A stretch of 64,000 nt of DNA from Comamonas testosteroni (GCF_030505195.1 NZ_CP129672.1:3940501-4004500); one strand, 5' to 3'. Shown: positions 27,411 to 36,650, numbered from the stretch's first letter. A program made the numbers and translations. The notes: generated by a model from the sequence alone, not told the origin.

Positions 27411-28519
27411 GCATTTCTAATGCGTGGTCTGAAAACAAGCTATTTCAATGAAATTTGCTACGCCTATTTTTCATCCTTCCACGAAAAAAGAACGAAAGAC
27501 AGTCATCGAAAAAGTCATGTAATGAGCTGCCTATGGTTGCTCTTTCAGGTACTGCACGGTCTTTTCATCCGGCCACTGGACATGCATGCCCGGGCAGGCG
27601 AACTCATCGAGCAGGCTTCGGACGATGGTCTGCGGCTCCTTTGCTTGTGCATCCGGCACTGCCAGCCGCTAGGCCCATGCAGATGGCGGCGATCAAGGTC
27701 AGGGCTTCAAGTAGCTTTTTCGTCGCTTCACGCCTTGGCGCTTATGAAGAAAGCGCGATCCGCTATCAAAATTGAATGATCAGACCGGCCATGCTTCGGG
27801 CGTGAGCGCGATCACCACGGCCGCGCCGACCAGGCAGAAGAGGCCGAAGCCGGTGAGCGCACATTGCGTGACTCTTCGCACCTGACTTGTGCGCTGAGCT
27901 ACCTTGAGCTGGCTGCGGCAAAAGAAAAAGCCCGCAAGCAGTTGCTGCGGGCGCGAATACAAAGCCGGTGACCTATTTGGTCATGCCCGGGCAAGTTGAG
28001 GAAGTGAAAGGAGTCTGTGATCCCAGGCCCGGCAAAACAGGTTTGTGGCGTAAATTTTGCCCAAAGGGAGTCACGGAATCAAGATCTACGCGGGTTCATA
28101 AACGGGCTCTATGTCATCTGGCGTGACCACCGTCGCTCACGACGCGAAAGCCGCGCCGCGCTCACAATTGACGGCGGCCCAGGCGAATTCCTGAACGGCA
28201 GTACCTGCTCGAGTATTCACGCCAGATGGCTCGCTATAGCTCTGTGGGGAAGTGCTGTCATCCGGCATCCGGCATCCGGCTCTGCGTTCTTATTCGCTCC
28301 CTCAAGGAGTAAAAAAGCCACCTATGGAGGTGGCTGTTGAACATGACATCCGCAGTACGGCAGGAAGCCGGGCGCTCTTGCTACCAGATCGTGATCAAGG
28401 CCGCCCCTGTGGCGAGAACGTCTACGCTCCAGTCTCAGGACCTTTCAAGCTTGGATCAGCTGCCGGTAGAGTTCTGGACATAGCTATTTCGCCGACATGG
28501 GTTACGCTCACCAAACAAA
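27411..28519. other. Decayed phage-like region without clear intact genes
   Basis: About 1.1 kb. It holds minus-strand-oriented hairpins at 27930-27952 (GCCCGCAAGCA arm) and 28316-28335 (AGCCACCT/AGGTGGCT with an A-tract), a CATCCGG x3 tandem repeat near 28259-28279, and two very short minus-strand frames: one at 27531-27659 and one at about 27780-27878 with a single hydrophobic segment (GLFCLVGAAVVIAL). No intact gene is convincing. Confidence 0.45.
27531..27659 (-). CDS. Possible small phage-derived protein (42 aa)
   Basis: Minus strand, possible GTG start at 27659. The product reads EPQTIVRSLLDEFACPGM near its start and ends WPDEKTVQYLKEQP. Immediately upstream, a different frame encodes a lipoprotein-like stretch (ICMGLAAGSAGC) with no start codon, so this may be a frameshifted remnant of a longer exported protein. 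Confidence 0.3.
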   Translation of the reverse strand: MPDAQAKEPQTIVRSLLDEFACPGMHVQWPDEKTVQYLKEQP

Positions 28520-28534
28520 TAGACGACCGGTCTA
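28520..28534. promoter_or_regulatory. Palindrome TAGAC-GACCG-GTCTA, candidate TetR operator
   Basis: A 5-5-5 inverted repeat ending 17 bases upstream of the tetR start. It resembles the TAGACC-N-GGTCTA box of the electrophile-sensing repressor NemR. Autoregulation by the adjacent TetR protein is inferred. Confidence 0.65.
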
Positions 28535-28551
28535 TTTTTATAATAAGGCCC

Positions 28552-29160
28552 ATGATCCTCAGCAAAAAAGCCGAAGCGACACGTCAGCACATTCTCGATA
28601 CCGGGTATCAACTGGTGCTGCACAAGGGCTTTGCAGGTCTGGGCCTGCTCGAAATTCTCAAAGCCTGCAACGTGCCCAAGGGTTCGTTCTACCACTACTT
28701 CTCGTCAAAGGAAGCCTTTGGCTGCGCGCTGCTACAGCAGTATGTGGAAGGCTACGGACAAAAGCTCAATGACTTGCTCGGCGAAGCAGGCAATGGCCGT
28801 GAGCGTCTGATGCGGTACTGGGATGCCTGGATTTCAGCACCCGACAATCCCACGCTTGGATGGGCCGAGGAATGTCTTGTGGTGAAGCTCGCTGCCGAAG
28901 TGGCCGACCTCTCCGAAGACATGCGCCTGGTGCTCGACGCCGGTGTGCAGCGTCTGCTGGCGAGAATCGCCTCGCTGATCGACGAAGCCCGTGAAGATGG
29001 GTCCCTGCCCGCCGGCAAGCCGTCACCTGCGCTTGCCCGCGCGCTGTATCAAATGTGGTTGGGGGCGGCGCTTCTGGCCAAGTTGAGTCAAGACAAATTG
29101 CCGTTGCTGGAGGCACGCGACACCACCGAGCGGTTGCTCACTTGCACCTCTGCATCCTGA
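28552..29160 (+). CDS. TetR family transcriptional regulator
   Basis: 202 residues from the ATG at 28552 (MILSKKAEATRQHIL); upstream in-frame codons cross the operator and are rejected. The helix-turn-helix spans about residues 20-55 (GFAGLGLLEILKACNVPKGSFYHYFSSKEAF). Two cysteines (the one in KACNVP and one in WAEECLVV) could sense electrophiles, as Cys does in NemR; that is inference. It heads an operon with a DJ-1-like and a quinone oxidoreductase gene. Confidence 0.9.
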   Translation: MILSKKAEATRQHILDTGYQLVLHKGFAGLGLLEILKACNVPKGSFYHYFSSKEAFGCALLQQYVEGYGQKLNDLLGEAGNGRERLMRYWDAWISAPDNPTLGWAEECLVVKLAAEVADLSEDMRLVLDAGVQRLLARIASLIDEAREDGSLPAGKPSPALARALYQMWLGAALLAKLSQDKLPLLEARDTTERLLTCTSAS

Positions 29161-29209
29161 ATCATGGAAGCAAAGAGCCACTGTATTTCCGACACCTGAG
29201 GAGTCATTG

Positions 29210-29899
29210 ATGAAAGTTCTGTTTGTACTCACGTCCCACGACAAGCTGGGCAGCACCGGTCACAAGACGGGGTTCTGGTTGGAGGAATTCGCGGCCCCCT
29301 ACTACGCATTGAAAGATGCGGGAGCCATGATCACGCTGGCTTCGCCTGCCGGAGGTCAACCGCCACTGGACCCGAAAAGCGATGAGCCTGCAGCCCAGAC
29401 TTCCGCGACCGAGCGGTTTCGCCGGGACACCGACGCACAGGCCGCTCTGGCTTCGACAGTACCGCTGAATCAGGTCAGCGCCACCGATTTCGATGCCGTG
29501 TTCTACCCGGGCGGCCATGGTCCCTTGTGGGACTTGGCCAACGATCCCAACTCCATTGCACTGCTCGAAGCTTTCGAGCGTTCGAACAAGCCACTCGCCC
29601 TTGTCTGCCATGCGCCAGGTGCTCTGATCAATGTCCGGGCCGCTGATGGACAACCATTGGTTGCCGGTCGCCATGTCACAGGCTTCACCAACAGCGAAGA
29701 AGCGGCGGTAGGCCTAACCGCCGTCGTACCCTTTCTGATCGAAGACGAGTTCTTGCGTTTGGGTGCTCACTACGAAAAAGCTCCGGACTGGCAGGCGCAT
29801 GTCGTCACGGATGGCCGGTTGATCACAGGACAGAATCCGGCCAGCTCGGAGGGCGTGGCCCATGCCTTGTTGTCCATGCTTGCTCATCAGGAGAAATAA
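29210..29899 (+). CDS. DJ-1/PfpI family protein (HchA-like glyoxalase III/deglycase type)
   Basis: 229 residues from the ATG at 29210 (MKVLFVLTSHDKLG), with CTGAGGAGTC upstream. The nucleophile elbow is intact, with Cys133 in LALVCHAPGAL, and YPGGHGPLWDLAND supplies the neighbouring loop. HchA-like enzymes remove methylglyoxal and related dicarbonyls. Between a TetR regulator and an NADPH oxidoreductase it fits electrophile detoxification. It ends 3 bases before the next start. Confidence 0.88.
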   Translation: MKVLFVLTSHDKLGSTGHKTGFWLEEFAAPYYALKDAGAMITLASPAGGQPPLDPKSDEPAAQTSATERFRRDTDAQAALASTVPLNQVSATDFDAVFYPGGHGPLWDLANDPNSIALLEAFERSNKPLALVCHAPGALINVRAADGQPLVAGRHVTGFTNSEEAAVGLTAVVPFLIEDEFLRLGAHYEKAPDWQAHVVTDGRLITGQNPASSEGVAHALLSMLAHQEK

Positions 29900-29902
29900 G
29901 TC

Positions 29903-30880
29903 ATGCGCAGTGCTATCCACACCACTTTTGGCGAACCTTCCGAGGTTCTTGAACTGATAGATCGACCCGTCCCGCAACCAGGTGCTGGTGAGGTGCGCAT
30001 CAAGACCTTGCTGGCGCCAATCCACAACCATGACCTCTGGACGATCCGTGGCAGCTATGGTTACAAGCCTGAACTTCCCGCGATTGGCGGCAGCGAGGCC
30101 GTGGGCATCGTCGATGCGCTGGGTGAAGGGGTCTCAGGCCTGACAGTGGGACAGCGGATCGCCGTCGCGGGAGTCCACAACACCTGGGCGGAATACTTTC
30201 TTGCGCCCGCCAATGTGCTGGTGCCTATGCCGCCAGCTATTCCCGATGAAGCCGCAGCGCAAATCATTGCGATGCCACTGAGCGCATTGATGTTGCTGGA
30301 GTTTCTCAATGTCGAGCCGGGACAATGGATCGTGCAGAACACGGCGAATGGCGCGGTCGGAAAGACTGTGGCAATGCTGGCGAAAGCACGCGGCGTGCAT
30401 GTCTTGAACCTGGTCCGGCGCGATGCAGGTGTACAGGAGCTTGCCGCCCTGGGCATCGGCAATGCCTTGTCCACGGCACAACCAGACTGGCAGGAACGCG
30501 CCCGCGCTATTCTTGGAGGCCCGCTGGCTCGTGCGGCCGTGGACTCCATCGGAGGCTCCGCCAGTGCATCCCTGCTCGGTCTATTGGGTGAGGAGGGCAC
30601 CTTGGTTTCCTTTGGCACCATGGCCGGAGAGCCCATGCAGATCGACTCCGGATCTCTGATCTTCAAGCAAGCGACGGTAAAGGGCTTCTGGGGCAGCAAG
30701 GTCAGTCAAGCCATGACGCCTGACAACAAGCGGCGCTTGATTGGCGAGTTGCTGCAGCGGGTGTTGTCGGGTGAGCTCAAACTGACGGCCGAGGCCATTT
30801 TTGATCTCAATGATGCTGCTCAGGCCGCAGCCGCAAGCTTACAGCCGGGCCGCAAAGGGAAGGTTCTGCTAAGAGCCTAA
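29903..30880 (+). CDS. Zinc-independent alcohol dehydrogenase / quinone oxidoreductase (MDR family)
   Basis: 325 residues, start at 29903 after CAGGAGAAATAAGTC, which overlaps the previous stop. MDR features: GYKPELPAIGGSEAVGIVDALG (~residue 55), WIVQNTANGAVGKTVAMLAKARG for NADPH (~145-165) and SFGTMAGEP. It lacks the zinc-binding cysteine cluster of classical alcohol dehydrogenases, so a quinone or enone reductase is more likely. Last gene of the TetR operon. Confidence 0.88.
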   Translation: MRSAIHTTFGEPSEVLELIDRPVPQPGAGEVRIKTLLAPIHNHDLWTIRGSYGYKPELPAIGGSEAVGIVDALGEGVSGLTVGQRIAVAGVHNTWAEYFLAPANVLVPMPPAIPDEAAAQIIAMPLSALMLLEFLNVEPGQWIVQNTANGAVGKTVAMLAKARGVHVLNLVRRDAGVQELAALGIGNALSTAQPDWQERARAILGGPLARAAVDSIGGSASASLLGLLGEEGTLVSFGTMAGEPMQIDSGSLIFKQATVKGFWGSKVSQAMTPDNKRRLIGELLQRVLSGELKLTAEAIFDLNDAAQAAAASLQPGRKGKVLLRA

Positions 30881-31091
30881 GTGCTTGTGCTGCTGGCTCC
30901 CGACGTCTGACGCCAAGGAGCAAGCAAAACATGCAACTGCTTGTCGACTGCAGCGGCACAACTTCCTGCCATTGGAAGGGGAAAGCCAATAAAGCATTGA
31001 GGACATTGCTCAATGCCGATGGCTTGCCGCGTCTCCAAGTGCCGGCCGACCTGAGCTTTGGGGGGCGCAACTTGTATTGGAGCCTTGCTTG

Positions 31092-31646
31092 CTAGGCGTT
31101 CCTGGCGGCCTGACGACGCAGCTCAAACTGGGCTGCCCACTCTGTAACAGGCATAAAGCTCGGGTCTGTGCGCACGACCTGTTCAGTCTGCGCCCAAATA
31201 GCTTCATCGCTCTGCTCCAGATCTAACGGGTCTCCATGGGGCTGACTCACATACCAAGGCGTGTCCAGGTAGACCTCCACGGTGTTGTCCTCAGGGTCCA
31301 TGCAGTAGATCGAAAGCGCATTGCCATGGTTGAGACCGCGCATTTTCGTTGCCCCCAAAGCCAGTGCCCGACGCCGCGCTTCGCGCAGCTGGTCGATGGA
31401 CTGGACCTTGAAAGACAGTTGCATCACGGTGCTCGGTGAATCGGCACCGCGTCCTCCGGCCAACACCAATTGATGGTGTTGATCATTGCGTCCGCTCAGA
31501 AACACGATCTCGAAGCGAAAGGTCACGCCCACACCACGGTCGGTTTCCTGCATATCGAATACGCCCGTGTAGAAGGACTTCATCACTTCCAGATCGCGGC
31601 AAAAGATACCGAAGTGGGACAGGTTGGCGGTATAGGGTTGGTTCAT
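31092..31646 (-). CDS. VOC-family (glyoxalase/extradiol dioxygenase-like) protein
   Basis: 184 residues from the ATG at 31646 (MNQPYTANLSHFGIF). A vicinal-oxygen-chelate fold is indicated: HFGIFCRDLEVMKSFYTGVF at the start, LSFKVQSIDQLREARRRA in the middle and YCMDPEDNTVEVYLDTPWY with the usual metal-binding Glu. The C-terminal ~45 residues are an extra tail. It may isomerise or ring-cleave a catabolic intermediate. Last gene of a five-gene minus-strand operon led by the FAA hydrolase gene. Confidence 0.85.
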   Translation of the reverse strand: MNQPYTANLSHFGIFCRDLEVMKSFYTGVFDMQETDRGVGVTFRFEIVFLSGRNDQHHQLVLAGGRGADSPSTVMQLSFKVQSIDQLREARRRALALGATKMRGLNHGNALSIYCMDPEDNTVEVYLDTPWYVSQPHGDPLDLEQSDEAIWAQTEQVVRTDPSFMPVTEWAAQFELRRQAARNA

Positions 31647-31665
31647 GCTAGCGAGCTCCACGGAA

Positions 31666-32661
31666 TCAGGGAATGAGGACGAGCTTGCCCAGAGTGCCAC
31701 CGCTATCGAGCAGCTCGTGAGCCTGTCGAGCTTGTGCCAGCTGCATACGCATGGCACGTGGTGCACGCACAGAGCCGCTCGCCATGAGCCTGATGGCTTC
31801 CTCCATCAATCCTCGGCGTTGCGTGATGTCTGCATCTACCGCATGGATAGAGAAGGTGCGAATGGCCAAGCTTCTGGCTAGCAATTTGCGCAGCTCGTCG
31901 AACACATCAGCAGACGGGGGGCCTGCCAGAATGTTGTACGACACCGCCATACCTGACGGAGCCAGAGAGCGCAGACAGGCGATAAAGAGATCGGCACCCA
32001 CATGGTCAAAGGCCAAATCAACGCCTCGTCCACCAGTGAGTTCCATCACCTGCTGAGGCAGCGTCTTCACATCGCCGTTCACCAAATCTGTGACACCGTT
32101 TTCTATCGCAAACGCCTGTTTTTCAGCGGTGGAGGCTGTGCCAATGACACGTAAGCCACGAGATCTGGCCACCTGTGCCAGAGCCGTCGCCACGCCACCT
32201 GCTGCGCCAGGCACCAGAATGGATTGCGCTGGCAAATTGCCATTGCTGGCCAGCAAAGCCAATGCGAGCTGGAAATTGCCAAGGCTCACTGCATCATCGA
32301 AGGCAATGGTGTCTGGAAGTACGAACGGAACCGACTCCGCAACGCAGATGGCCTGCGCATAGCAGCCCCCGCGCTGAGGCAGCTCCCGCGCACTGACCAG
32401 TACCCGATCACCGATAGAGAGGCGACCTACGCCCGGACCGACTGCATCCACAATACCTGCCAGTTCGTTGCCGGGAATAGCGGGCAACGGCGGCATCCAC
32501 TTATAGGTGCCATTGCGAATCAACACATCGGGGCCGCCTGCTCCGATGGCATGAGCCTTCACGCGCACCTGACCAGCACTTGGCTGGGGCACAGGCAAGT
32601 CGACCAGAGACAACACTTCGGGGCCGCCAGTGGTCTGCAGCTGCACGGCTTTCATCGTCAT
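31666..32661 (-). CDS. NADPH-dependent MDR oxidoreductase (quinone oxidoreductase-like)
   Basis: 331 residues from the ATG at 32661 (MTMKAVQLQTTGG), chosen for the GGAGG 8 bases upstream. Features: PPLPAIPGNELAGIVDAVGPGV, ILVPGAAGGVATALAQVARSRG (nucleotide binding, ~residue 150) and GGRGVDLAFDHVGADLF. No catalytic zinc cluster. It would reduce an enone or quinone-like intermediate. It starts 17 bases after the DUF1185 stop and is in the GntR-linked operon. Confidence 0.88.
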   Translation of the reverse strand: MTMKAVQLQTTGGPEVLSLVDLPVPQPSAGQVRVKAHAIGAGGPDVLIRNGTYKWMPPLPAIPGNELAGIVDAVGPGVGRLSIGDRVLVSARELPQRGGCYAQAICVAESVPFVLPDTIAFDDAVSLGNFQLALALLASNGNLPAQSILVPGAAGGVATALAQVARSRGLRVIGTASTAEKQAFAIENGVTDLVNGDVKTLPQQVMELTGGRGVDLAFDHVGADLFIACLRSLAPSGMAVSYNILAGPPSADVFDELRKLLARSLAIRTFSIHAVDADITQRRGLMEEAIRLMASGSVRAPRAMRMQLAQARQAHELLDSGGTLGKLVLIP

Positions 32662-32678
32662 AGTGCTTGCCTCCATGA

Positions 32679-33257
32679 TCAGCGCTGCCCGTCATGCACC
32701 GAGACTTGCTCGCGAGTCAGTCCACCCAGGCGCGAATGAATGCGGCCACCGTCGGCCATCACCAGAGCAAAGAGGATTTCGTCAGGGCGCGGAGCGTCTT
32801 GAATTCCGACTTCCGCGCTGTTGAAGTGGCTGCGCACGTAAGCGGCATGGATGTAGTGCAGAGGAACCATCAGCCGGTAGCCCGTGGCTGCCACCGCTTT
32901 TGCCGATGGAACGATGGCTTTGGGCTCACCCAGTACATGGCGCATCGCCCAACCACCGGCCTCATGCCAAACTGCACCGTGCTCCAGCTCTCCGTTAACG
33001 CCCACAATGGCTGCCTTGCTGTAGGCTTGGACATTTTCTTTGCCCAAAGTGTCCACCAGTTCCTCTGCGAGCAAGGTGCCCAGGCTGCGCAGCTCTGCCA
33101 TGAAAGGCAACAGGTCAGGTTCGTAGCGGCCTGCATAGGGGTTGCGAATCACAGCACAGGCCGATGCTACGCGCAAAGGTTGCTCTGCCGGTGGGCCGCC
33201 TTCATGGTAGATGGTCTCGATATTGAGGCTGCGTTTGCGAATTGCTATCAAAGTCAT
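32679..33257 (-). CDS. DUF1185 'amino acid synthesis' family protein
   Basis: 192 residues, typical of the family. Recognisable pieces: ASACAVIRNPYAGRYEPDL (~residue 30), SKAAIVGVNGELEHGAVWHE (~80) and PLHYIHAAYVRSHFNSAEVG (~150). The name is historical; homologues sit in catabolic clusters for ring or amide compounds and the fold resembles YjgF/BtrH-type small enzymes only loosely. The reaction is unknown. It lies between a Bug gene and an MDR oxidoreductase. Confidence 0.8.
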   Translation of the reverse strand: MTLIAIRKRSLNIETIYHEGGPPAEQPLRVASACAVIRNPYAGRYEPDLLPFMAELRSLGTLLAEELVDTLGKENVQAYSKAAIVGVNGELEHGAVWHEAGGWAMRHVLGEPKAIVPSAKAVAATGYRLMVPLHYIHAAYVRSHFNSAEVGIQDAPRPDEILFALVMADGGRIHSRLGGLTREQVSVHDGQR

Positions 33258-33280
33258 GACTGAACTTTCAGTGAGTGCAT

Positions 33281-34252
33281 TTATTGTTTAGGAATCTTGG
33301 CGTCGGCGACAACCTGGCGCCATTTCTCTAGCTCATGGCCAACCATGGCTTTCATCTCTTCAGGCGTGCTGCCTCGCGCCTCACCGCCGATGTCTTCCAG
33401 ACGTTTGCGCACAGAGGCCAGTTCAAGTGCCCGCTGCGTCTCGGTATTCAGGCGCTCGATCACCGCGCGCGCAGTGCCGGCAGGCGCCATCAGTCCTGCC
33501 CAGGAGCGCACGTCATACCCAGCCACACCTTGCTCAGACACTGTGGGGACATTGGGCAAACCTGGCCAGCGCTGTGCACCGCTGGTTGCAATCGCACGCA
33601 GCTTGCCAGCCTGGATGTTGGAAAGAACGGCTGTCGGCGGAGCGATGATGAAGGGCACTTCATCCCCCAGCAGGGCGGTGACGGATGCGGCGTCGCCACG
33701 GTAAGGCACATGCATCAAGCTCACGCGTCCCATCTTGGCCAGCAGCTCTCCAGCCAAATGATGGGTGGAGCCCACTCCAGCTGTGCCATAGGCGACGGTA
33801 CCCGGTTCAGCCTGGGCCTTGGCAAGCACTTCGCGCAAGCCTTGAAACTTGGACTTTGTATTGACCACCAACAGGAACGGAAAGAAAGTGACCGTTGAGA
33901 TCATCTCAAAATCACTTACCGAGCTGTAAGGGAGCTTGTTGTACAAAGCACCGGCCACCGCATGACCGCCAGTCGCCATCAACAAGGTATAGCCGTCGGG
34001 CTTGGCACGAGCCACCGTGGTTGCCGCAATGGTCCCGCCGGCCCCGGTCTGGGCCTCCACTATCACGGGTTGTCCCAGGGCCTTTCCAATCTCCGTACCC
34101 ACGGCGCGGGCGATGGAATCAGCATTTCCGCCAGCTGCAAAGCCTTGATACAGCTTGATCGCCCGATCCGGATAGGTCTGAGCCATAGCCGGAAGTGTTG
34201 ACCAGGACAAGGCCGTCGCACTGCTGGCGGCAAGGAAGTGTCTTCTATGCAT
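33281..34252 (-). CDS. Bug/TctC family periplasmic solute-binding protein 5
   Basis: 323 residues from the ATG at 34252 (MHRRHFLAASSAT), with GGAGACAAAC directly upstream. Twin-arginine-like RRHFLAASSATALSW signal, then YPDRAIKLYQGFAAGGNADSIAR, EAQTGAGGTIAATT and KPDGYTLL. The Y-Q-G-F version of the VVPF motif differs from the other Bug proteins here. It presumably captures the substrate degraded by the neighbouring enzymes. Confidence 0.9.
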   Translation of the reverse strand: MHRRHFLAASSATALSWSTLPAMAQTYPDRAIKLYQGFAAGGNADSIARAVGTEIGKALGQPVIVEAQTGAGGTIAATTVARAKPDGYTLLMATGGHAVAGALYNKLPYSSVSDFEMISTVTFFPFLLVVNTKSKFQGLREVLAKAQAEPGTVAYGTAGVGSTHHLAGELLAKMGRVSLMHVPYRGDAASVTALLGDEVPFIIAPPTAVLSNIQAGKLRAIATSGAQRWPGLPNVPTVSEQGVAGYDVRSWAGLMAPAGTARAVIERLNTETQRALELASVRKRLEDIGGEARGSTPEEMKAMVGHELEKWRQVVADAKIPKQ

Positions 34253-34328
34253 GTTTGTCTCCATGGGCGGCGGCCTCTTTGGGCCTGGCTCTACCCGTGT
34301 GAAGTGGATGAAGTCTTGAGGGGATGGA

Positions 34329-35189
34329 TTAGGACTGCGCTATCACTGGGTTGCGCAGCAGACCAATGGCTTCGATCTCCACTTCCACGACGTCGCCTGC
34401 TTTCATGAACTGCTGAGGCTTTTTGCTCCAGCCCACGCCAGCCGGAGTGCCTGTGATGATTACATCGCCCGGGACCAGCGTGAAGATGGTGGAGGCATAG
34501 GCGATCAAGCGTGGGATCGAGAAGATCATGTGTCCTGTGTGGCTAGACTGCACCACGGCACCATTCAGGCGTGTCTCGAGCTTCAATTCACGGCCTGGCG
34601 AGATTTCATCGGCTGTCACCATCCAGGGGCCAAAGGCTCCGGTGGACTCGAAATTTTTGCCCGATGCGATCTGCTTGGCATGGAACTGCCATTCCCGCAC
34701 GCTCGCATCGTTGTAGCAGCTGTAGCCGGCAATGTGCTCCCAGGCATCCGCCTCGGCGATGTCGCGGCCGCCATGGCCAATGATGACGGCGAGTTCACCC
34801 TCCCAGTCCAACGAGTCGGAAACATGGGGACGCACGATCGGTCCTTGGTGTGCAGTCTGAGAACGCCACACACGCAGAAAAATCGGGGGCTCCTCGGAGA
34901 GTTCTCGCTGCATTCCTGCGGCCAGCACTTCCTGGTGGTGATCCATGTAGTTGCGCACTGCGCAAACGATCTTCTCCGGACGAGGAATGACCGGCAGGAA
35001 CGTCACGTCGGCCAACTTTGCATCTGCAACCAGACCCTCTGTCAGTGCATCGCGGCGCGCGAAGTCAGGGCTGGCGATGAAATCGGCAAGCGTGGCATAG
35101 CCCGTACGAGCAGCCAGCTCAGCGACACCGTCGGCAATCACGACGCCCCAGGTTTCACGGCCGGCGAGCGAATAAGACATCAGTTTCAT
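34329..35189 (-). CDS. Fumarylacetoacetate hydrolase (FAH) family protein
   Basis: 286 residues. FAH-domain signature: KIVCAVRNYMDHHQEV (~residue 72), PPIFLRVWRSQTAHQGPIV, SLDWEGELAVIIGHGGRDI with the metal-binding Glu pair (~128-131) and GDVIITGTPAGVGW (~245). Members hydrolyse or decarboxylate acylpyruvates and related diketo acids. First gene of the operon; its upstream region holds three copies of the GTGCATAAAA motif. Confidence 0.9.
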   Translation of the reverse strand: MKLMSYSLAGRETWGVVIADGVAELAARTGYATLADFIASPDFARRDALTEGLVADAKLADVTFLPVIPRPEKIVCAVRNYMDHHQEVLAAGMQRELSEEPPIFLRVWRSQTAHQGPIVRPHVSDSLDWEGELAVIIGHGGRDIAEADAWEHIAGYSCYNDASVREWQFHAKQIASGKNFESTGAFGPWMVTADEISPGRELKLETRLNGAVVQSSHTGHMIFSIPRLIAYASTIFTLVPGDVIITGTPAGVGWSKKPQQFMKAGDVVEVEIEAIGLLRNPVIAQS

Positions 35190-35258
35190 GGGGTTCCTTC
35201 AAGCGATAAGGAGTGGTGAAAAGGATGTGGCTTGCGTGCAGTTTTGCGTTAAAGCCAC

Positions 35259-35308
35259 TTTATGCATGAACTTATTTTTGTGCATAAAAATAGTTTTAAT
35301 GCATAGGG
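35259..35308. promoter_or_regulatory. Cluster of three GntR-type operator-like sites
   Basis: TTTATGCATGAA (35259-35270), TTTTTGTGCATAAAAA (35275-35290) and TTTTAATGCATAGG (35294-35307), upstream of the FAH gene. The same core occurs at 37597 and twice at 38533-38566. Confidence 0.7.
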
Positions 35309-35343
35309 TTTGCCCCAGGTGTCAAAAAATGCGCAAAAAAAAT

Positions 35344-36650
35344 GGTTCATCGCGCATTACCGGGGAATGCTGCCCGAATCTTCAGAAAGAAGTAGTCCTG
35401 ATCGCGGTAGCCATAGGCCCGGCGCTTGATGACCTTGATGGTGTTGTTGATGCCCTCCACAACACTTGTGTTCAACGGATGCCTGCATCGGGCGATGATC
35501 CCGTGCAGGTAGCTTTGCAAGCGCTGAGCGAAGGTGCTCAGTGCGGCAATGCCGCTTTGATGGGCTTGATCACACCAGTGCCGCCAGGCGCGATGCGCCC
35601 AAGTCGCACGACGGTAGAACCACAACTGTTTGAGCTCGTCGCGCAAGACGTATACCGTCATCAATGGTTGATTGGCCGCCAGCAGTTCCTTGAGTTGCAC
35701 TGCTTGTTGAGGCTGCAGCTTGTTGCGATTGCGCAGCAGCAACCAGCGGCTGGATTTGAGCACCTTACGTGCTGAGGGCTGTTGGCGCAGCAAGTTGGCC
35801 TGATCGACACGCACTCGGTCGATGACCTCCCGGCCGTACTTGGCCACGACATGGAACAGGTCATAGACGATCTCGGCGTTAGGGCAGTGGGCCTTAATCT
35901 CCAGCTCGTAAGCCGTAGTCATGTCGATAGCAACTGCGCGAATGCGCTGGGCAACGCCAGCGGGCAACTGCTCGAAGAACTGGCGGGCCGTCTCGCGTGA
36001 GCGCCCTTGCCCCACCCACAGCACCTGCCGGCTGATGGGGTCGACGACGACTGTGGCGTAGCGATGGCCCTTGTGCAGCGCAAACTCGTCCATCGCCAGG
36101 TACTCGATCTGATCCCATTGCGGCTGCGCAGTGTTGGCCAGCAGCAAGGCTTTGTCGATGGACTTGACGGTGTGCCAGCCCAGATCGAAGAAGGCCGCTA
36201 CCGCCTTGATGCTGCTGCTGCGAAGCAACTGGCTGCACGCCTGCGCCAGACGGTCTGTGACGCGCTGGTAGCGACCGAGCCAGCTGAGTTTCTCCAGGTG
36301 CGGGCCACCACAGCTATCGCACCACAGACGCCGACGCGGCACATGTAGCACCACTCTGTACTCGAACAATGCCAGATCGCGCACGCGCCGTGTCGTGGTC
36401 TCATGGACTTGGCTGCACTGCGCACCGCAGCGCTCGCAATGCATGACGCTGGCCTGCGGCTTCAGATAAATCGACACGGTGCGGCTATCGCCCTGGGGCC
36501 ACTGCACACGTTCAACCACGTAGCCCTCCCAGCCGCCAAGAGCCTGCAATAACTTCGAGTCCAGCATTTGATTTGTTCTCCGATGTCAGTGTCGTTGCCA
36601 TCAGATTACAAAACGAACGGGCTTATCTCCACGAAATTCCTCGATGAACC
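35344..36650 (-). mobile_element. ISL3-family insertion sequence, complete, 1307 bp
   Basis: Terminal inverted repeats start GGTTCATCG at both ends (35344 and, reverse-complemented, 36650). The element is flanked by a perfect 8-bp direct repeat AAAAAAAT (35336-35343 and 36651-36658), the target duplication size known for ISL3. It sits between the FAH operon and the gntR gene. Confidence 0.92.
35347..36567 (-). CDS. ISL3-family transposase
   Basis: 406 residues. N-terminal zinc-finger-like CERCGAQC and CDSCGGPH pairs, then HTH, then the DDE domain: LAMDEFALHKGHRYATVVVD (D1), IRAVAIDMTTAYELEIKAHC (D2) and a C-terminal SVVEGINNTIKVIKRRAYGY (E). Length and motif order match intact ISL3 transposases, and the ends are complete, so the element may still be active. 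The stop codon lies inside the left inverted repeat. Confidence 0.93.
   Translation of the reverse strand: MLDSKLLQALGGWEGYVVERVQWPQGDSRTVSIYLKPQASVMHCERCGAQCSQVHETTTRRVRDLALFEYRVVLHVPRRRLWCDSCGGPHLEKLSWLGRYQRVTDRLAQACSQLLRSSSIKAVAAFFDLGWHTVKSIDKALLLANTAQPQWDQIEYLAMDEFALHKGHRYATVVVDPISRQVLWVGQGRSRETARQFFEQLPAGVAQRIRAVAIDMTTAYELEIKAHCPNAEIVYDLFHVVAKYGREVIDRVRVDQANLLRQQPSARKVLKSSRWLLLRNRNKLQPQQAVQLKELLAANQPLMTVYVLRDELKQLWFYRRATWAHRAWRHWCDQAHQSGIAALSTFAQRLQSYLHGIIARCRHPLNTSVVEGINNTIKVIKRRAYGYRDQDYFFLKIRAAFPGNAR

Noticed and set aside
28252..28551. N-terminal extension of the TetR protein
   Set aside because: The extension would run through the operator palindrome and a hairpin and does not resemble TetR proteins; the ATG at 28552 fits the family start.
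30881..31091. Possible gene between the MDR oxidoreductase and VOC genes
   Set aside because: Only short frames without start context; best seen as the gap between convergent operons.
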